From contig JAZNDZ010000076.1 of assembly GCA_045588345.1 (NCBI GenBank), positions 1-25,174 on the forward strand: a stretch of DNA of 25,174 bases. The letters run 5' to 3'. The stretch is from HGM04593 sp045588345. GTDB taxonomy: Bacteria > Bacteroidota > Bacteroidia > Bacteroidales > Bacteroidaceae. The translations under genes and the position numbers were made by a program. The notes under the pieces are model-generated. The model did not search any database. It saw nothing but the letters and a program-made list of their open reading frames with translations, and was not told where the DNA came from. Positions 7,699-15,870 of the stretch are shown here, piece by piece (positions within the stretch are counted from its first letter, which is position 1; each line of letters opens with the position of its first letter).

Positions 7699-8955
7699 AT
7701 GCAGAATTCACATGTTAAAACAAGGCTCATTGTCCTGAGCTTTTTGCAGTTTGCCATTTGGGGCGCGTATCTTACCTCAATGGGGCGTTATCTTGGCGGT
7801 TATGGTCTGGGTGATAATATCGGCTGGTTCTATTCGGTGCAGGGTATTGTATCCATTTTTATGCCTGCTCTTATAGGTATCATTGCCGACCGTTGGGTGC
7901 CGGCACAGCGCATGCTGGCTTTCTGTCATGCCGTGGCGGCAATCTTTATGGGCATTACCGGTTATATTGGAATGACAAAGGGTGCCGATGTCGCATTCAA
8001 TGACCTCTTCTGGACCTACACTGTTTCTGTAGCATTCTATATGCCTACACTGGCTCTGTCAAATTCTGTATCGTACACTGTGCTTACAAAAGCAGGGCTT
8101 GATACTGTGAAGGCTTTCCCGCCTATTCGCGTATTCGGCACTGTGGGCTTTATCGTGTCAATGTTGCTTGTAGACTTCACAGGATTCCAGAACAATTTCA
8201 ACCAGTTCTTTGCATCTGCTGCATGGGGTGTAATTATGGCAATTTATTCGTTGACTTTGCCCAATTGTCCGGTAAACAAGAGCGTGGAGAAAAAATCACT
8301 TTCTGCAGCCTTTGGCCTTGATGCCTTCAAACTTTTCGGCCAAAGTAGAATGGCAATGTTCTTTATCTTCTCAATGCTGCTTGGTGCCGCTTTGCAAGTA
8401 TCTAACGGTTATGCTAATATGTTTATCGGCAGTTTTGGAGGTATAGAAGAGTTTGCGGGTACTTTCGCCGTTGAACATACAAATATGCTTATTTCGTTGT
8501 CGCAACTGTCCGAGACTTTGTGCATATTGCTTATACCATTCTTCCTTAAGAAGTTCGGCATAAAAACTGTAATGCTCATCGCTATGCTTGGTTGGATGTT
8601 CCGTTTCGGTTTCTTTGCAGTGGGTGACCCCGGTTTCCCAGGTGTAATATGGTTTGTGCTGTCAATGGTTGTTTACGGTGTTGCTTTTGACTTCTTCAAT
8701 ATCTCTGGCTCGCTTTTCGTGGACAAAGAGGTTCCCGAAAGCCAGCGTTCAAGTGCACAGGGCCTTTTCATGCTCATGACAAACGGACTTGGTGCTTCTA
8801 TTGGCGTTATTGCTGCACAAGAGGTAGTGAACCATTTTACTGAGAATCAGGCAAATTTTGCAGGTTGGTCTACCGCATGGTATATATTCGCAGGCTATGC
8901 GCTGGTGATAGCAATACTTTTTGCAGTGTTGTTCAAGGATACGAAAAAGGCTTGA
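7699..8955 (+). CDS. MFS permease, nucleoside:H+ symporter (NupG-like) family
   Basis: Integral inner-membrane transporter, 418 residues, with about twelve hydrophobic segments in two halves. The first begins at residue 10, and the halves are joined by a central cytoplasmic stretch around 205-235 (VNKSVEKKSLSAAFGLDAF). FAIWGAYLTSMGRYL, PALIGIIADRW (typical MFS loop 2-3), and FPPIRVFGTVGFI match the NupG/XapB-type nucleoside symporter family as I know it; the exact substrate is not provable from sequence. It starts 77 nt after the recF-dciA pair; I find no convincing promoter in that gap (a TTTG at about 7646 lacks a matching -7 box). The BFN gene follows after 9 nt. Confidence 0.85.
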   Translation: MQNSHVKTRLIVLSFLQFAIWGAYLTSMGRYLGGYGLGDNIGWFYSVQGIVSIFMPALIGIIADRWVPAQRMLAFCHAVAAIFMGITGYIGMTKGADVAFNDLFWTYTVSVAFYMPTLALSNSVSYTVLTKAGLDTVKAFPPIRVFGTVGFIVSMLLVDFTGFQNNFNQFFASAAWGVIMAIYSLTLPNCPVNKSVEKKSLSAAFGLDAFKLFGQSRMAMFFIFSMLLGAALQVSNGYANMFIGSFGGIEEFAGTFAVEHTNMLISLSQLSETLCILLIPFFLKKFGIKTVMLIAMLGWMFRFGFFAVGDPGFPGVIWFVLSMVVYGVAFDFFNISGSLFVDKEVPESQRSSAQGLFMLMTNGLGASIGVIAAQEVVNHFTENQANFAGWSTAWYIFAGYALVIAILFAVLFKDTKKA

Positions 8956-8964
8956 TAGGGAGAT

Positions 8965-9531
8965 ATGGTTGAATTGATTGTTGATGACATAATGTCCAAG
9001 GCTTCCGATCATCGCGCTCATGTGATGATGCTCAAGGAAAAAGGCGGGGTGCGCCGTGTTATTGTCGCGCTTGGTCTCATAGAGGCGCAGGCTATAGTAT
9101 TTGCCCTGCGTGGAGTGGAGCCTGAACGTCCTCTGACACATGACCTTTTCACCGCTTTTATGAAGGAGTTCGATATTAGGATTGAACATGTACTCATTGA
9201 CAAGATAAGTGACGGTACATTCCATGCCCGGTTGCATTGCGTGCAGAACGGAGTGGTCAAGGAGATTGATGCCCGTACCAGCGATGCTGTGGCATTGGCC
9301 TTGCGCTCCGGTGTTCCGGTTTATATACTCGAAGAACTGCTCAACCGCATGTGTGTACGCAGTGAGAACAATGGTGCTATATCAATTCCTATTACTGCTG
9401 CCGATGAAAAGACTTTGCGCGCAGCAATGGAGAACGCCGTTAAGGAAGAAAACTATGAACTTGCAATGAAACTGAAAGAGGAGATTGACTCCCGTCACTC
9501 TGCTTCGCCCGAACAAGAAGAAACGAAATAA
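8965..9531 (+). CDS. BFN/DUF151 bifunctional-nuclease-family protein with C-terminal UVR motif
   Basis: 188 residues. Residues 4-130 form the DUF151/BFN domain: GLIEAQAI (37-44), RPLTHDL (55-61), and the signature DARTSDAVALALR (102-114). Residues about 150-176 (RAAMENAVKEENYELAMKLK) look like a UVR motif, the short helical hairpin by which UvrB and UvrC meet and which also occurs in clamp-loading and stress proteins. BFN proteins are described as nucleases in plants, and the Thermotoga structure is a hexamer; the bacterial role is uncertain. A purine-rich GGGAG lies just before the start. It is packed 9 nt after the permease and 6 nt before rsmE. Confidence 0.88.
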   Translation: MVELIVDDIMSKASDHRAHVMMLKEKGGVRRVIVALGLIEAQAIVFALRGVEPERPLTHDLFTAFMKEFDIRIEHVLIDKISDGTFHARLHCVQNGVVKEIDARTSDAVALALRSGVPVYILEELLNRMCVRSENNGAISIPITAADEKTLRAAMENAVKEENYELAMKLKEEIDSRHSASPEQEETK

Positions 9532-9537
9532 AACAAT

Positions 9538-10239
9538 ATGGCACTGTTCTACGTACCTGATATTGCCGATAGTTGGGAACTGTCGGAAGAAGAGGCAGCG
9601 CATGCGCTGCGTGTGTTGCGCCTTGCTGTAGGGAGCAAACTTGAGATTACCGACGGCTGTGGCAACCTTTATGTGACAGAGGTTGCATCAGTCACTGGCA
9701 AGCACTGCTATGTGAAGCCTGTCGGGCCTGTTGTCAGGCCTAAGAATTGGAACGGGAGTTTTCATCTGGCCATTGCCCCTACAAAGAACATGGACCGCAT
9801 TGAATGGCTTGCCGAGAAAGCGACAGAGGTGGGGATAGATTCAATAGCTTTCCTCAATTGCCGTTTTTCGGAGCGTAAGGTAGTGAAGACCGAGCGCGTG
9901 GAGCGTATTGTGGTCTCTGCCATGAAACAGTCGATAAAGTACAGCAAACCGGCTGTTGAGGAGATGATTGACTTCAAGAAATTCGTTTCGGTTGAGCGTC
10001 CGGGTGCGAAATTCATAGCTCACTGTTATGATAGCGAAAGGGTACTCCTTAAGGATGTGTTGCCAGTGGGTGAGGACGTGACGTTGCTGGTGGGGCCGGA
10101 GGGAGATTTCAGTCCCGAGGAGGTGGAATTTGCCATAAAGGCCGGGTACAGGCCTGTGAGCCTTGGCAGTTCGCGTCTGCGTACCGAAACGGCCGGTCTT
10201 GTAGGTTGCCATACATTCATGCTGAAGAATGAATTGTAA
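9538..10239 (+). CDS. rsmE: 16S rRNA m3U1498 methyltransferase
   Basis: Methylates N3 of U1498 in helix 44 of 16S rRNA using S-adenosylmethionine. 233 residues: an N-terminal PUA-like domain (1-70, with AAHALRVLR at 20-28) and a C-terminal SPOUT knot domain. The cofactor-binding knot is visible as LVGPEGDFSPEE (184-195) and SLGSSRLRTETAG (208-220), and KATEVGID (94-101) is the family's helix. The stop TAA shares its last A with the ATG of truA (TAATG), so the two are translationally coupled. Confidence 0.95.
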   Translation: MALFYVPDIADSWELSEEEAAHALRVLRLAVGSKLEITDGCGNLYVTEVASVTGKHCYVKPVGPVVRPKNWNGSFHLAIAPTKNMDRIEWLAEKATEVGIDSIAFLNCRFSERKVVKTERVERIVVSAMKQSIKYSKPAVEEMIDFKKFVSVERPGAKFIAHCYDSERVLLKDVLPVGEDVTLLVGPEGDFSPEEVEFAIKAGYRPVSLGSSRLRTETAGLVGCHTFMLKNEL

Positions 10240-10988
10240 TGTTCCGTTATTTTATATATTTTTCATACGACGGTGCCGCATATCATGGCTGGCAGGTACA
10301 GCCTAATGCAATTACTGTGCAGCAGGTGCTTGAGGAGTCTATAGCAAAACTCATGCGCCGGCCTGTACCGCTTGTAGGTGCCGGCCGTACCGATGCCGGA
10401 GTAAATGCTGCCTGCATGGTAGCACATGGGGATTTTCCATGTGAGGTGGATTGTACACAACTCGTGTACAAACTGAATAAGATGCTCCCGCCCGACATTG
10501 CTGTTGGTGATGTCCGCAGGGTAAAGGATGATGCTCACGCACGTTTCGATGCATTGTCGCGCCGTTACAACTATCGGGTGGTGACTGCGAAGTCTCCGTT
10601 TGCACGCAGATATGCCTGCCGTGTTACGCCCGGAATGGATTTTGAGGCAATGAACAGGGCCGCGGAACTCTTGTACGAGTATACGGATTTCAGCAGTTTC
10701 AGCAAACTGCATACCGATGTAAAGACTAACAACTGCAAGGTGACGTACGCTGCATGGCGCAAGACCGGCGATAATGAATGGGTCTTTGAGATTGAGGCCG
10801 ACCGTTTTCTGCGCAATATGGTTCGGGCTATTGTGGGCACGCTGTTGCTTGTGGGTAGGGGTAAGATGAGCATTGAGGGCTTCCGTGAGGTTATTGAGAA
10901 CAAGGCGCGTGGCGAGGCCGGTGACTCGGCACCGGGCGAGGCTCTGTTTCTTGTGAACGTAGAATATCCCGACAACATTTTCCTATGA
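10239..10988 (+). CDS. truA: tRNA pseudouridine(38-40) synthase
   Basis: Isomerises uridines 38, 39 and 40 in the anticodon arm of many tRNAs. 249 residues. The catalytic Asp is D52 in GAGRTDAGV (47-55); the N-terminal YFSYDGAAYHGWQVQ (8-21) and the RRYNYRV and FLRNMVRAIVGTLL segments are family hallmarks. Its start overlaps the rsmE stop by one base, and its stop overlaps the next gene's ATG by 4 nt, giving a chain of RNA-modification genes coupled to a transporter. Confidence 0.96.
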   Translation: MFRYFIYFSYDGAAYHGWQVQPNAITVQQVLEESIAKLMRRPVPLVGAGRTDAGVNAACMVAHGDFPCEVDCTQLVYKLNKMLPPDIAVGDVRRVKDDAHARFDALSRRYNYRVVTAKSPFARRYACRVTPGMDFEAMNRAAELLYEYTDFSSFSKLHTDVKTNNCKVTYAAWRKTGDNEWVFEIEADRFLRNMVRAIVGTLLLVGRGKMSIEGFREVIENKARGEAGDSAPGEALFLVNVEYPDNIFL

Positions 10989-11884
10989 TGTGGGTAGTGC
11001 TCGCGTTTGCCTCGGCAGCATTGTTGGGCTGCTATGACTTTTTTAAAAAGGTGTCGCTCAAGGATAATCCGGTAATAGCGGTGCTTTTCCTCAATACATT
11101 ATTCTCTACACTGATTTTTGTTCCTTTTATAGTTCTGTCGCGCATTGGGGTTATAACTGGCGGTCCTCTTTTTGTGCCGCAAGCCGGTTGGGATGTTCAT
11201 CTGTTGCTGATGCTGAAAGCTGTTATTGTGCTCAGTTCGTGGTTGTGCGGCTATCTGGGCATTAAGCATCTTCCAATAACAATAGTCTCTCCAATACAAT
11301 CGACACGTCCTGTTATTGTGCTTCTTGGCGCTCTCCTGTTGTTCGGGGAATCGCTGAACTTCTATCAATGGACGGGTGTAACCATTGCAATTATATCGGT
11401 GTTCCTTTTAAGTCGCAGCGGAAAACGCGAGGGTATTGATTTTATGAGTAACCGCTGGGTTACATTCGTTGCGCTTGCTGCAATATTGGGTGCTGTGAGT
11501 GCTTTGTATGACAAATACCTCATGCGTTCACTTGAACCTGTGCTTGTGCAGTCGTGGTTCAATCTCTACCAATGTGTGCTGATGGGCTGCATTGCGCTTC
11601 TCTTCAATGTTCTCTCTCCGGCGCATCGTTCCCGTAAGTTCAATTGGCGCTGGTCGATACCTATGATTTCAATCTTTTTGGCAGTTGCCGATTTCTGCTA
11701 CTTCTCATCGCTTGCACAGGAGGGTGCGCTGATAGCCGTAGTCTCAATGATACGTCGCGGAAGCGTGGTGGTCTCTTTTGCTTTCGGTGCATTCCTGCTT
11801 CATGAAAAGAACCTGAAAAGCAAGGCTATTGACCTGGTATTGATAATTATTGGATTATTATTTCTATATTTGGGCTCAAGATGA
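10985..11884 (+). CDS. EamA/DMT-superfamily transporter, ten predicted membrane helices
   Basis: 299 residues in two EamA-like repeats (about 1-143 and 155-297) of five hydrophobic helices each. Recognisable are the first helix WVVLAFASAALLGCYDFFKK, the PIQSTRPVIVLLGALLLFGE stretch of helix 4, which is the conserved EamA region, and the equivalent VSMIRRGSVVVSFAFGAFLL in the second half. Substrates of this superfamily range over amino acids, metabolites and drugs and cannot be set from sequence. Either Met of the ATGATG start (10985 or 10988) is possible; the first gives an ATGA overlap with truA. It overlaps the DUF3256 gene by 4 nt. Confidence 0.9.
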   Translation: MMWVVLAFASAALLGCYDFFKKVSLKDNPVIAVLFLNTLFSTLIFVPFIVLSRIGVITGGPLFVPQAGWDVHLLLMLKAVIVLSSWLCGYLGIKHLPITIVSPIQSTRPVIVLLGALLLFGESLNFYQWTGVTIAIISVFLLSRSGKREGIDFMSNRWVTFVALAAILGAVSALYDKYLMRSLEPVLVQSWFNLYQCVLMGCIALLFNVLSPAHRSRKFNWRWSIPMISIFLAVADFCYFSSLAQEGALIAVVSMIRRGSVVVSFAFGAFLLHEKNLKSKAIDLVLIIIGLLFLYLGSR

Positions 11885-12501
11885 GAAAGATTCTTTTGTT
11901 ATTTGTGGTTTTTGCGTGTGCGGTGCTGCAGGGTGCAGCCGCACAGGATATGCGTTCGCTCTTCTTGAATGCTCCGGATGAAGTGTTCAGGCTGTTGACC
12001 AAGAACAACCGTGCCGATTGTGTCGATTATCTTGACGCTTCAATGAGGGCTCATGTATCGAACAGGTTGGGTGGAACAAGTGTGCTCAAGAAGTTGACAG
12101 GTGAATACATGTATCTTGAGGATTCCGGCAATTCATGGGTTGAGGCAAGGCTGTTGCCTTGCGGTAGTGATACAATCATCTGCATGGTTAAGGGTGTAAA
12201 GGCTGAGGTTGCCGATAGCCGTGTGGTTTTCTATGACCTTATGTGGAATCAATTAAGCACAGAGCCGCTTTTGACAGAGCCTGCCATTGCTGATTTCTTC
12301 GCTTCGGCAGACAGTGCTTCGGTCTATGCTGAAAAGTGTGACATGTATCTTGTCAAGTATTCTCTGTCTCCAAAAGAGGATGTAATTGTTGCCGAATACA
12401 CAATGCCCGGTTACATGAATGACGGTGATGCTGCCGTTGTTCTTCCGCTCTTGCGCGCCTTGTCGTTCAGGTGGAACGGTATGCGTTTTGTCAGAGAGTG
12501 A
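11881..12501 (+). CDS. secreted DUF3256-family protein
   Basis: 206 residues with a clear signal peptide: KK-like RK start, hydrophobic core LLLFVVFACAVLQG, and an A-A-A/Q cleavage site after residue 21. The mature part matches the DUF3256 family known from Bacteroidales: a start like MRSLFLNAPDEVFRLLTKNN, then a DCVDYLDASM segment. Its function is unknown. It lies in the periplasm or at the outer membrane as a soluble protein; no lipobox Cys is seen at the cleavage site. ATGA overlap with the EamA transporter implies co-expression. Its last 11 bp overlap the end of the convergent CapA-like gene. Confidence 0.85.
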   Translation: MRKILLLFVVFACAVLQGAAAQDMRSLFLNAPDEVFRLLTKNNRADCVDYLDASMRAHVSNRLGGTSVLKKLTGEYMYLEDSGNSWVEARLLPCGSDTIICMVKGVKAEVADSRVVFYDLMWNQLSTEPLLTEPAIADFFASADSASVYAEKCDMYLVKYSLSPKEDVIVAEYTMPGYMNDGDAAVVLPLLRALSFRWNGMRFVRE

Positions 12502-13609
12502 CCGTAACAGAGTCAATCAATATCTCTTTAATATCCCCTTTGTTGTGCTTTTTAAGTAATTTGCGGCTGTCGTCCAGGAACAGTTGTAGTTTCTGCTGTG
12601 CATGGTTGCTCCCTGTTATTGTGGTGGTCGAAGCGGGATATATGGTGAAATCGCGTTTTCCGTTTGTGCCTTTCGGCGCAATCCAGGTATATATGTATCC
12701 GAGTGATGACACGCGTGTGTAGTTCAGTATTCTTGATAGTTCCATGCTCACCATAGCACCTCCATCGGTGCGGCGCAATGACATGTTTGAGAGAAGGTTG
12801 CCCAGAGAGTATACAACAGCATTGTACTTGCACCGCTCTTCGTTGAATACCAGTTCCATGGGTTGTATCACGTGCGGGTGACTGCCTATAATGTGGTCTA
12901 TCCCTTGTTTCAGGAGCCATTGTCCAAGTTCCTTGATTCTTTGGGGAGGCAAACTTTTATATTCGTCACCCCAGTGCATGCATGCGATTATTGCATCGGG
13001 CTTCATGCATTTGGCTTTAATTATATCTTTTGAGATGGTCTCCTTGTCAATGGTATTTACGACCATAGGATACGGTGCTTCTCTGCCGTTAGTACCGTAT
13101 GTGTAATTGAGCAGTACAACCTTTATGCCGTTTTTCTCTATCATCAACGGGTAACGTTTGTTGCGCTCATACGCGTCACGGTACACCCCGCAATGTGCAA
13201 TTCCCAGTGAATCCATGAGGTCCAGCGTGTGCATGGCGGCAGCCTTGCCTTTGTCAAAGCAATGGTTGTTTGCAAAAAGCATTACGTCAAAGCCTGCACC
13301 TACGGCTGCATACAGGAAACTGTCGGGTGCGCAGAACGACGGGTAACCGCTGAATCCGCGTTGGCCGATAGGGGTTTCAAGGTTGCCTATTGCTATGTCC
13401 GCTTCACAGATTGTACTTTTGATGTAACGGTAGTTGCTTGAGAAACTGTATGTTCCTTCGCTTGTCCTTGCAGCATTCAGTTGTGCTTTGTGCTGCATTA
13501 TATCCCCCGCGAAGAGAATATTGATTTTCTCTACGGGTGTAGGAATATATTGCGCAACAACAGCAGTTGTCACGCAATATACTATAAGTGTAAGAATAAT
13601 CCTTTTCAA
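12491..13609 (-). CDS. CapA-family metallophosphatase-like protein with TTG start
   Basis: 372 residues. Signal-peptide-like N-terminus (IILTLIVYCVTTAVVAQ). The PGA_cap/CapA domain follows with its metal-dependent phosphoesterase motifs: GDIM (35-38), GNLETP (75-80), NNHCFDKG (114-121), HWGDEY (212-217), GSHPHVIQP (242-250) and YSLGN (267-271). Named after a poly-gamma-glutamate capsule gene, but the bacterial substrate is not established here. Start: the only codon placed to keep the signal peptide is TTG at 13607-13609; the first in-frame ATG encodes M38, inside the GDIM motif, and would remove the signal peptide and the first metal-site residues. The folD stop lies in the same frame just one codon upstream. 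Confidence 0.85.
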   Translation of the reverse strand: MKRIILTLIVYCVTTAVVAQYIPTPVEKINILFAGDIMQHKAQLNAARTSEGTYSFSSNYRYIKSTICEADIAIGNLETPIGQRGFSGYPSFCAPDSFLYAAVGAGFDVMLFANNHCFDKGKAAAMHTLDLMDSLGIAHCGVYRDAYERNKRYPLMIEKNGIKVVLLNYTYGTNGREAPYPMVVNTIDKETISKDIIKAKCMKPDAIIACMHWGDEYKSLPPQRIKELGQWLLKQGIDHIIGSHPHVIQPMELVFNEERCKYNAVVYSLGNLLSNMSLRRTDGGAMVSMELSRILNYTRVSSLGYIYTWIAPKGTNGKRDFTIYPASTTTITGSNHAQQKLQLFLDDSRKLLKKHNKGDIKEILIDSVTVTL

Positions 13610-13612
13610 TTT

Positions 13613-14494
13613 TTATTGGTATATCTCATGCTTGCCGGCAAGCAAGGTGTTCTTCATGAGTGAGACAATGGTCATTGGGCCCACTCCACCCGGAACGGGG
13701 GTTATAAACGAGCATTTTGGAGCGACGTTCTCATAATCTACGTCACCGCATAAGCGGAAACCTGATTTTCGTGTTTCATCGGGTACTCGTGTGGTGCCTA
13801 CATCAATGACCACAGCACCTTCTTTCACCATGTCTGCCTTGAGGAAATGGGGTTGTCCCAAAGCGGCAATTATTATATCGGCACGACGGCATTCTTCGGC
13901 AATGTTCTGTGTGTGGCTGTGGCATACGGTAACTGTTGCATCGCCAGGCACTTGTTTCTGCATCATCAGGTTTGCCATTGGTTTGCCTACTATGTTGCTG
14001 CGTCCGAGTACTACGCACTTCTTGCCTTTTGTGTCGATGTTGTAGCGTGACAGTAACTCCATAATGCCGTTTGGCGTTGCTGAAAGGAAACAGGGTAAAC
14101 CTATTGCTAAACGACCGGCGTTCACAGGGTGAAAACCGTCGACATCCTTGCGGTAGTCGATTGCTTCGGTTATCTTTTGCTCGTCAATGTGCTTCGGCAG
14201 TGGAAGTTGTACGATGAATCCGTCTACATCCGGGTCGTTGTTCAGTTCGTCAACTTTCTTCAGAAGTTCTTCCTCTGTGACATCGGCCTCGTAACGTATG
14301 AGCGTTGAGGTGAAACCGCACTCTTCGCAGGCCTTGACTTTGTTTGCTACATAGGTTTCGCTACCGCCATCGTGTCCCACAAGTATGGCTGCCAGATGTG
14401 GACGTTTGCCTCCATTTGCAATAATGCCTTCAACCTCAGCCGCAATCTCTTTCTTTATTGTTGCTGCAACAGCTTTTCCGTCAATAATCTGCAT
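13613..14494 (-). CDS. folD: bifunctional methylenetetrahydrofolate dehydrogenase/cyclohydrolase
   Basis: Interconverts 5,10-methylene-, 5,10-methenyl- and 10-formyl-tetrahydrofolate, supplying one-carbon units for purine and formyl-Met synthesis. 293 residues. Catalytic elements: Tyr48 and Lys52 in YVANKVKAC (48-56), VQLPLP (95-100), KDVDGFHP (116-123); the Rossmann dinucleotide site is GRSNIVGKPMANLM (164-177), and PGGVGPMT (268-275) is the C-terminal signature. It is 30 nt downstream of ffh and ends 3 nt before the CapA-like start, so it is inside a minus-strand operon with DUF4831-ffh. Confidence 0.97.
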   Translation of the reverse strand: MQIIDGKAVAATIKKEIAAEVEGIIANGGKRPHLAAILVGHDGGSETYVANKVKACEECGFTSTLIRYEADVTEEELLKKVDELNNDPDVDGFIVQLPLPKHIDEQKITEAIDYRKDVDGFHPVNAGRLAIGLPCFLSATPNGIMELLSRYNIDTKGKKCVVLGRSNIVGKPMANLMMQKQVPGDATVTVCHSHTQNIAEECRRADIIIAALGQPHFLKADMVKEGAVVIDVGTTRVPDETRKSGFRLCGDVDYENVAPKCSFITPVPGGVGPMTIVSLMKNTLLAGKHEIYQ

Positions 14495-14524
14495 TGTGTA
14501 TGGTTTTGTGGTTAAACAATCTTT

Positions 14525-15844
14525 TTATCGTCTGCCTGGCATCATGCCCGGGAACTTGCCGCCGACAACAGTCTTCATGGTCTTGCGAATCTGTTCAAAC
14601 TGTTTCATCAGCCTGTTTACCTCTTGAAGGGTGGTTCCGCTGCCTCGTGCAATACGTTCCTTGCGTGAATTGTTTATGATATCGGGGTTTGCGCGCTCTT
14701 TTGGAGTCATTGAACGTATTATTGCTTCAACACCCTTGAATGCATTATCGTCAATGTCCATATCCTTTACGGCTTTGCCTATTCCTGGAATCATGCCAAG
14801 CAGGTCTTTTATGTTGCCCATCTTCTTTATCTGCTCAATCTGTGCAAGGAAGTCGTTGAAATCGAATTGGTTACGTGCGAGTTTGCGCTGAAGTTTCTTT
14901 GCTTGTTCCTCGTCGAACTGCTCCTGGGCGCGTTCTACAAGCGATACTACGTCTCCCATGCCGAGGATGCGGTCGGCCATGCGGTTGGGGTGGAACTGGT
15001 CAATCGCCTCAAGTTTTTCACCTGTACCAATGAACTTGATAGGCTTTGATACAACTGTGCGTATTGAAAGGGCTGCACCACCGCGGGTGTCACCGTCGAG
15101 TTTTGTAAGTACCACACCTGTGAAATCAAGACGGTCGTTGAACTCCTTTGCTGTGTTTACGGCATCCTGACCGGTCATTGAGTCTACGACAAAAAGTGTC
15201 TCGTTGGGGTTGACTGCCTCTTTTATCGCTGCAATCTCCTGCATCATGGCCTCGTCAACAGCCAAACGGCCGGCGGTATCTATGATTACAAGGTTGTAGT
15301 TCTTTGCCTTTGCCTCCTTTATTGCGTTGAGTGCAATTTCTACAGGGTTCTTGTTCTCGGGCTCGCTGTAAACGGGGATGTCAATGCTCTCGCCAAGAAC
15401 CTTCAACTGGTCAATTGCTGCAGGACGGTATACGTCGCAGGCTACGAGCAAAGGATTGCGGTTCTTCTTTTTCTTCAGGTAATTGGCAAGTTTTGAAGAG
15501 AATGTTGTCTTACCGCTACCCTGAAGACCTGACATGAGAATTACTGCAGGGTGTCCTTCGTAGTTTATTTCGGCAGTTTCGCCACCCATGAGTGTGGTAA
15601 GTTCGTCATGGACAATCTTTACCATCAGTTGGCTGGGGTGAATTGATGTCAATACATTCTGTCCTATCGCCTTGTTCTTTACTGTGTCGGTAAAAGTCTT
15701 TGCAACCTTGTAGTTCACGTCGGCATCAAGAAGTGCCTTGCGCACATCCTTAAGGGTCTCGGCAACGTTTACCTCGGTTATTCTTCCCTCGCCTTTAAGT
15801 ATCTTCAATGAGCGCTCTATCCGCTCGCTTAAGTTTTCAAACAT
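14525..15844 (-). CDS. ffh: signal recognition particle GTPase Ffh
   Basis: Protein subunit of the SRP, which with 4.5S RNA targets nascent membrane and secreted proteins to FtsY. 439 residues: N domain (1-95), G domain with GLQGSGKTT (106-114), the DVYRPAAIDQL insert, DTAGRL (189-194), TKLDGD (247-252) and an FIGTGEK closing loop; then the Met-rich M domain (about 305-439). RNA-binding residues are in SRKERIARGSGTTLQEVNRL (393-412), and PGMMPGRR ends the chain. The gene is preceded by DUF4831 by 26 nt. No 4.5S RNA gene is visible nearby. Confidence 0.97.
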   Translation of the reverse strand: MFENLSERIERSLKILKGEGRITEVNVAETLKDVRKALLDADVNYKVAKTFTDTVKNKAIGQNVLTSIHPSQLMVKIVHDELTTLMGGETAEINYEGHPAVILMSGLQGSGKTTFSSKLANYLKKKKNRNPLLVACDVYRPAAIDQLKVLGESIDIPVYSEPENKNPVEIALNAIKEAKAKNYNLVIIDTAGRLAVDEAMMQEIAAIKEAVNPNETLFVVDSMTGQDAVNTAKEFNDRLDFTGVVLTKLDGDTRGGAALSIRTVVSKPIKFIGTGEKLEAIDQFHPNRMADRILGMGDVVSLVERAQEQFDEEQAKKLQRKLARNQFDFNDFLAQIEQIKKMGNIKDLLGMIPGIGKAVKDMDIDDNAFKGVEAIIRSMTPKERANPDIINNSRKERIARGSGTTLQEVNRLMKQFEQIRKTMKTVVGGKFPGMMPGRR

Positions 15845-15870
15845 CTCAATCTATTCTTTATTGTTATACT

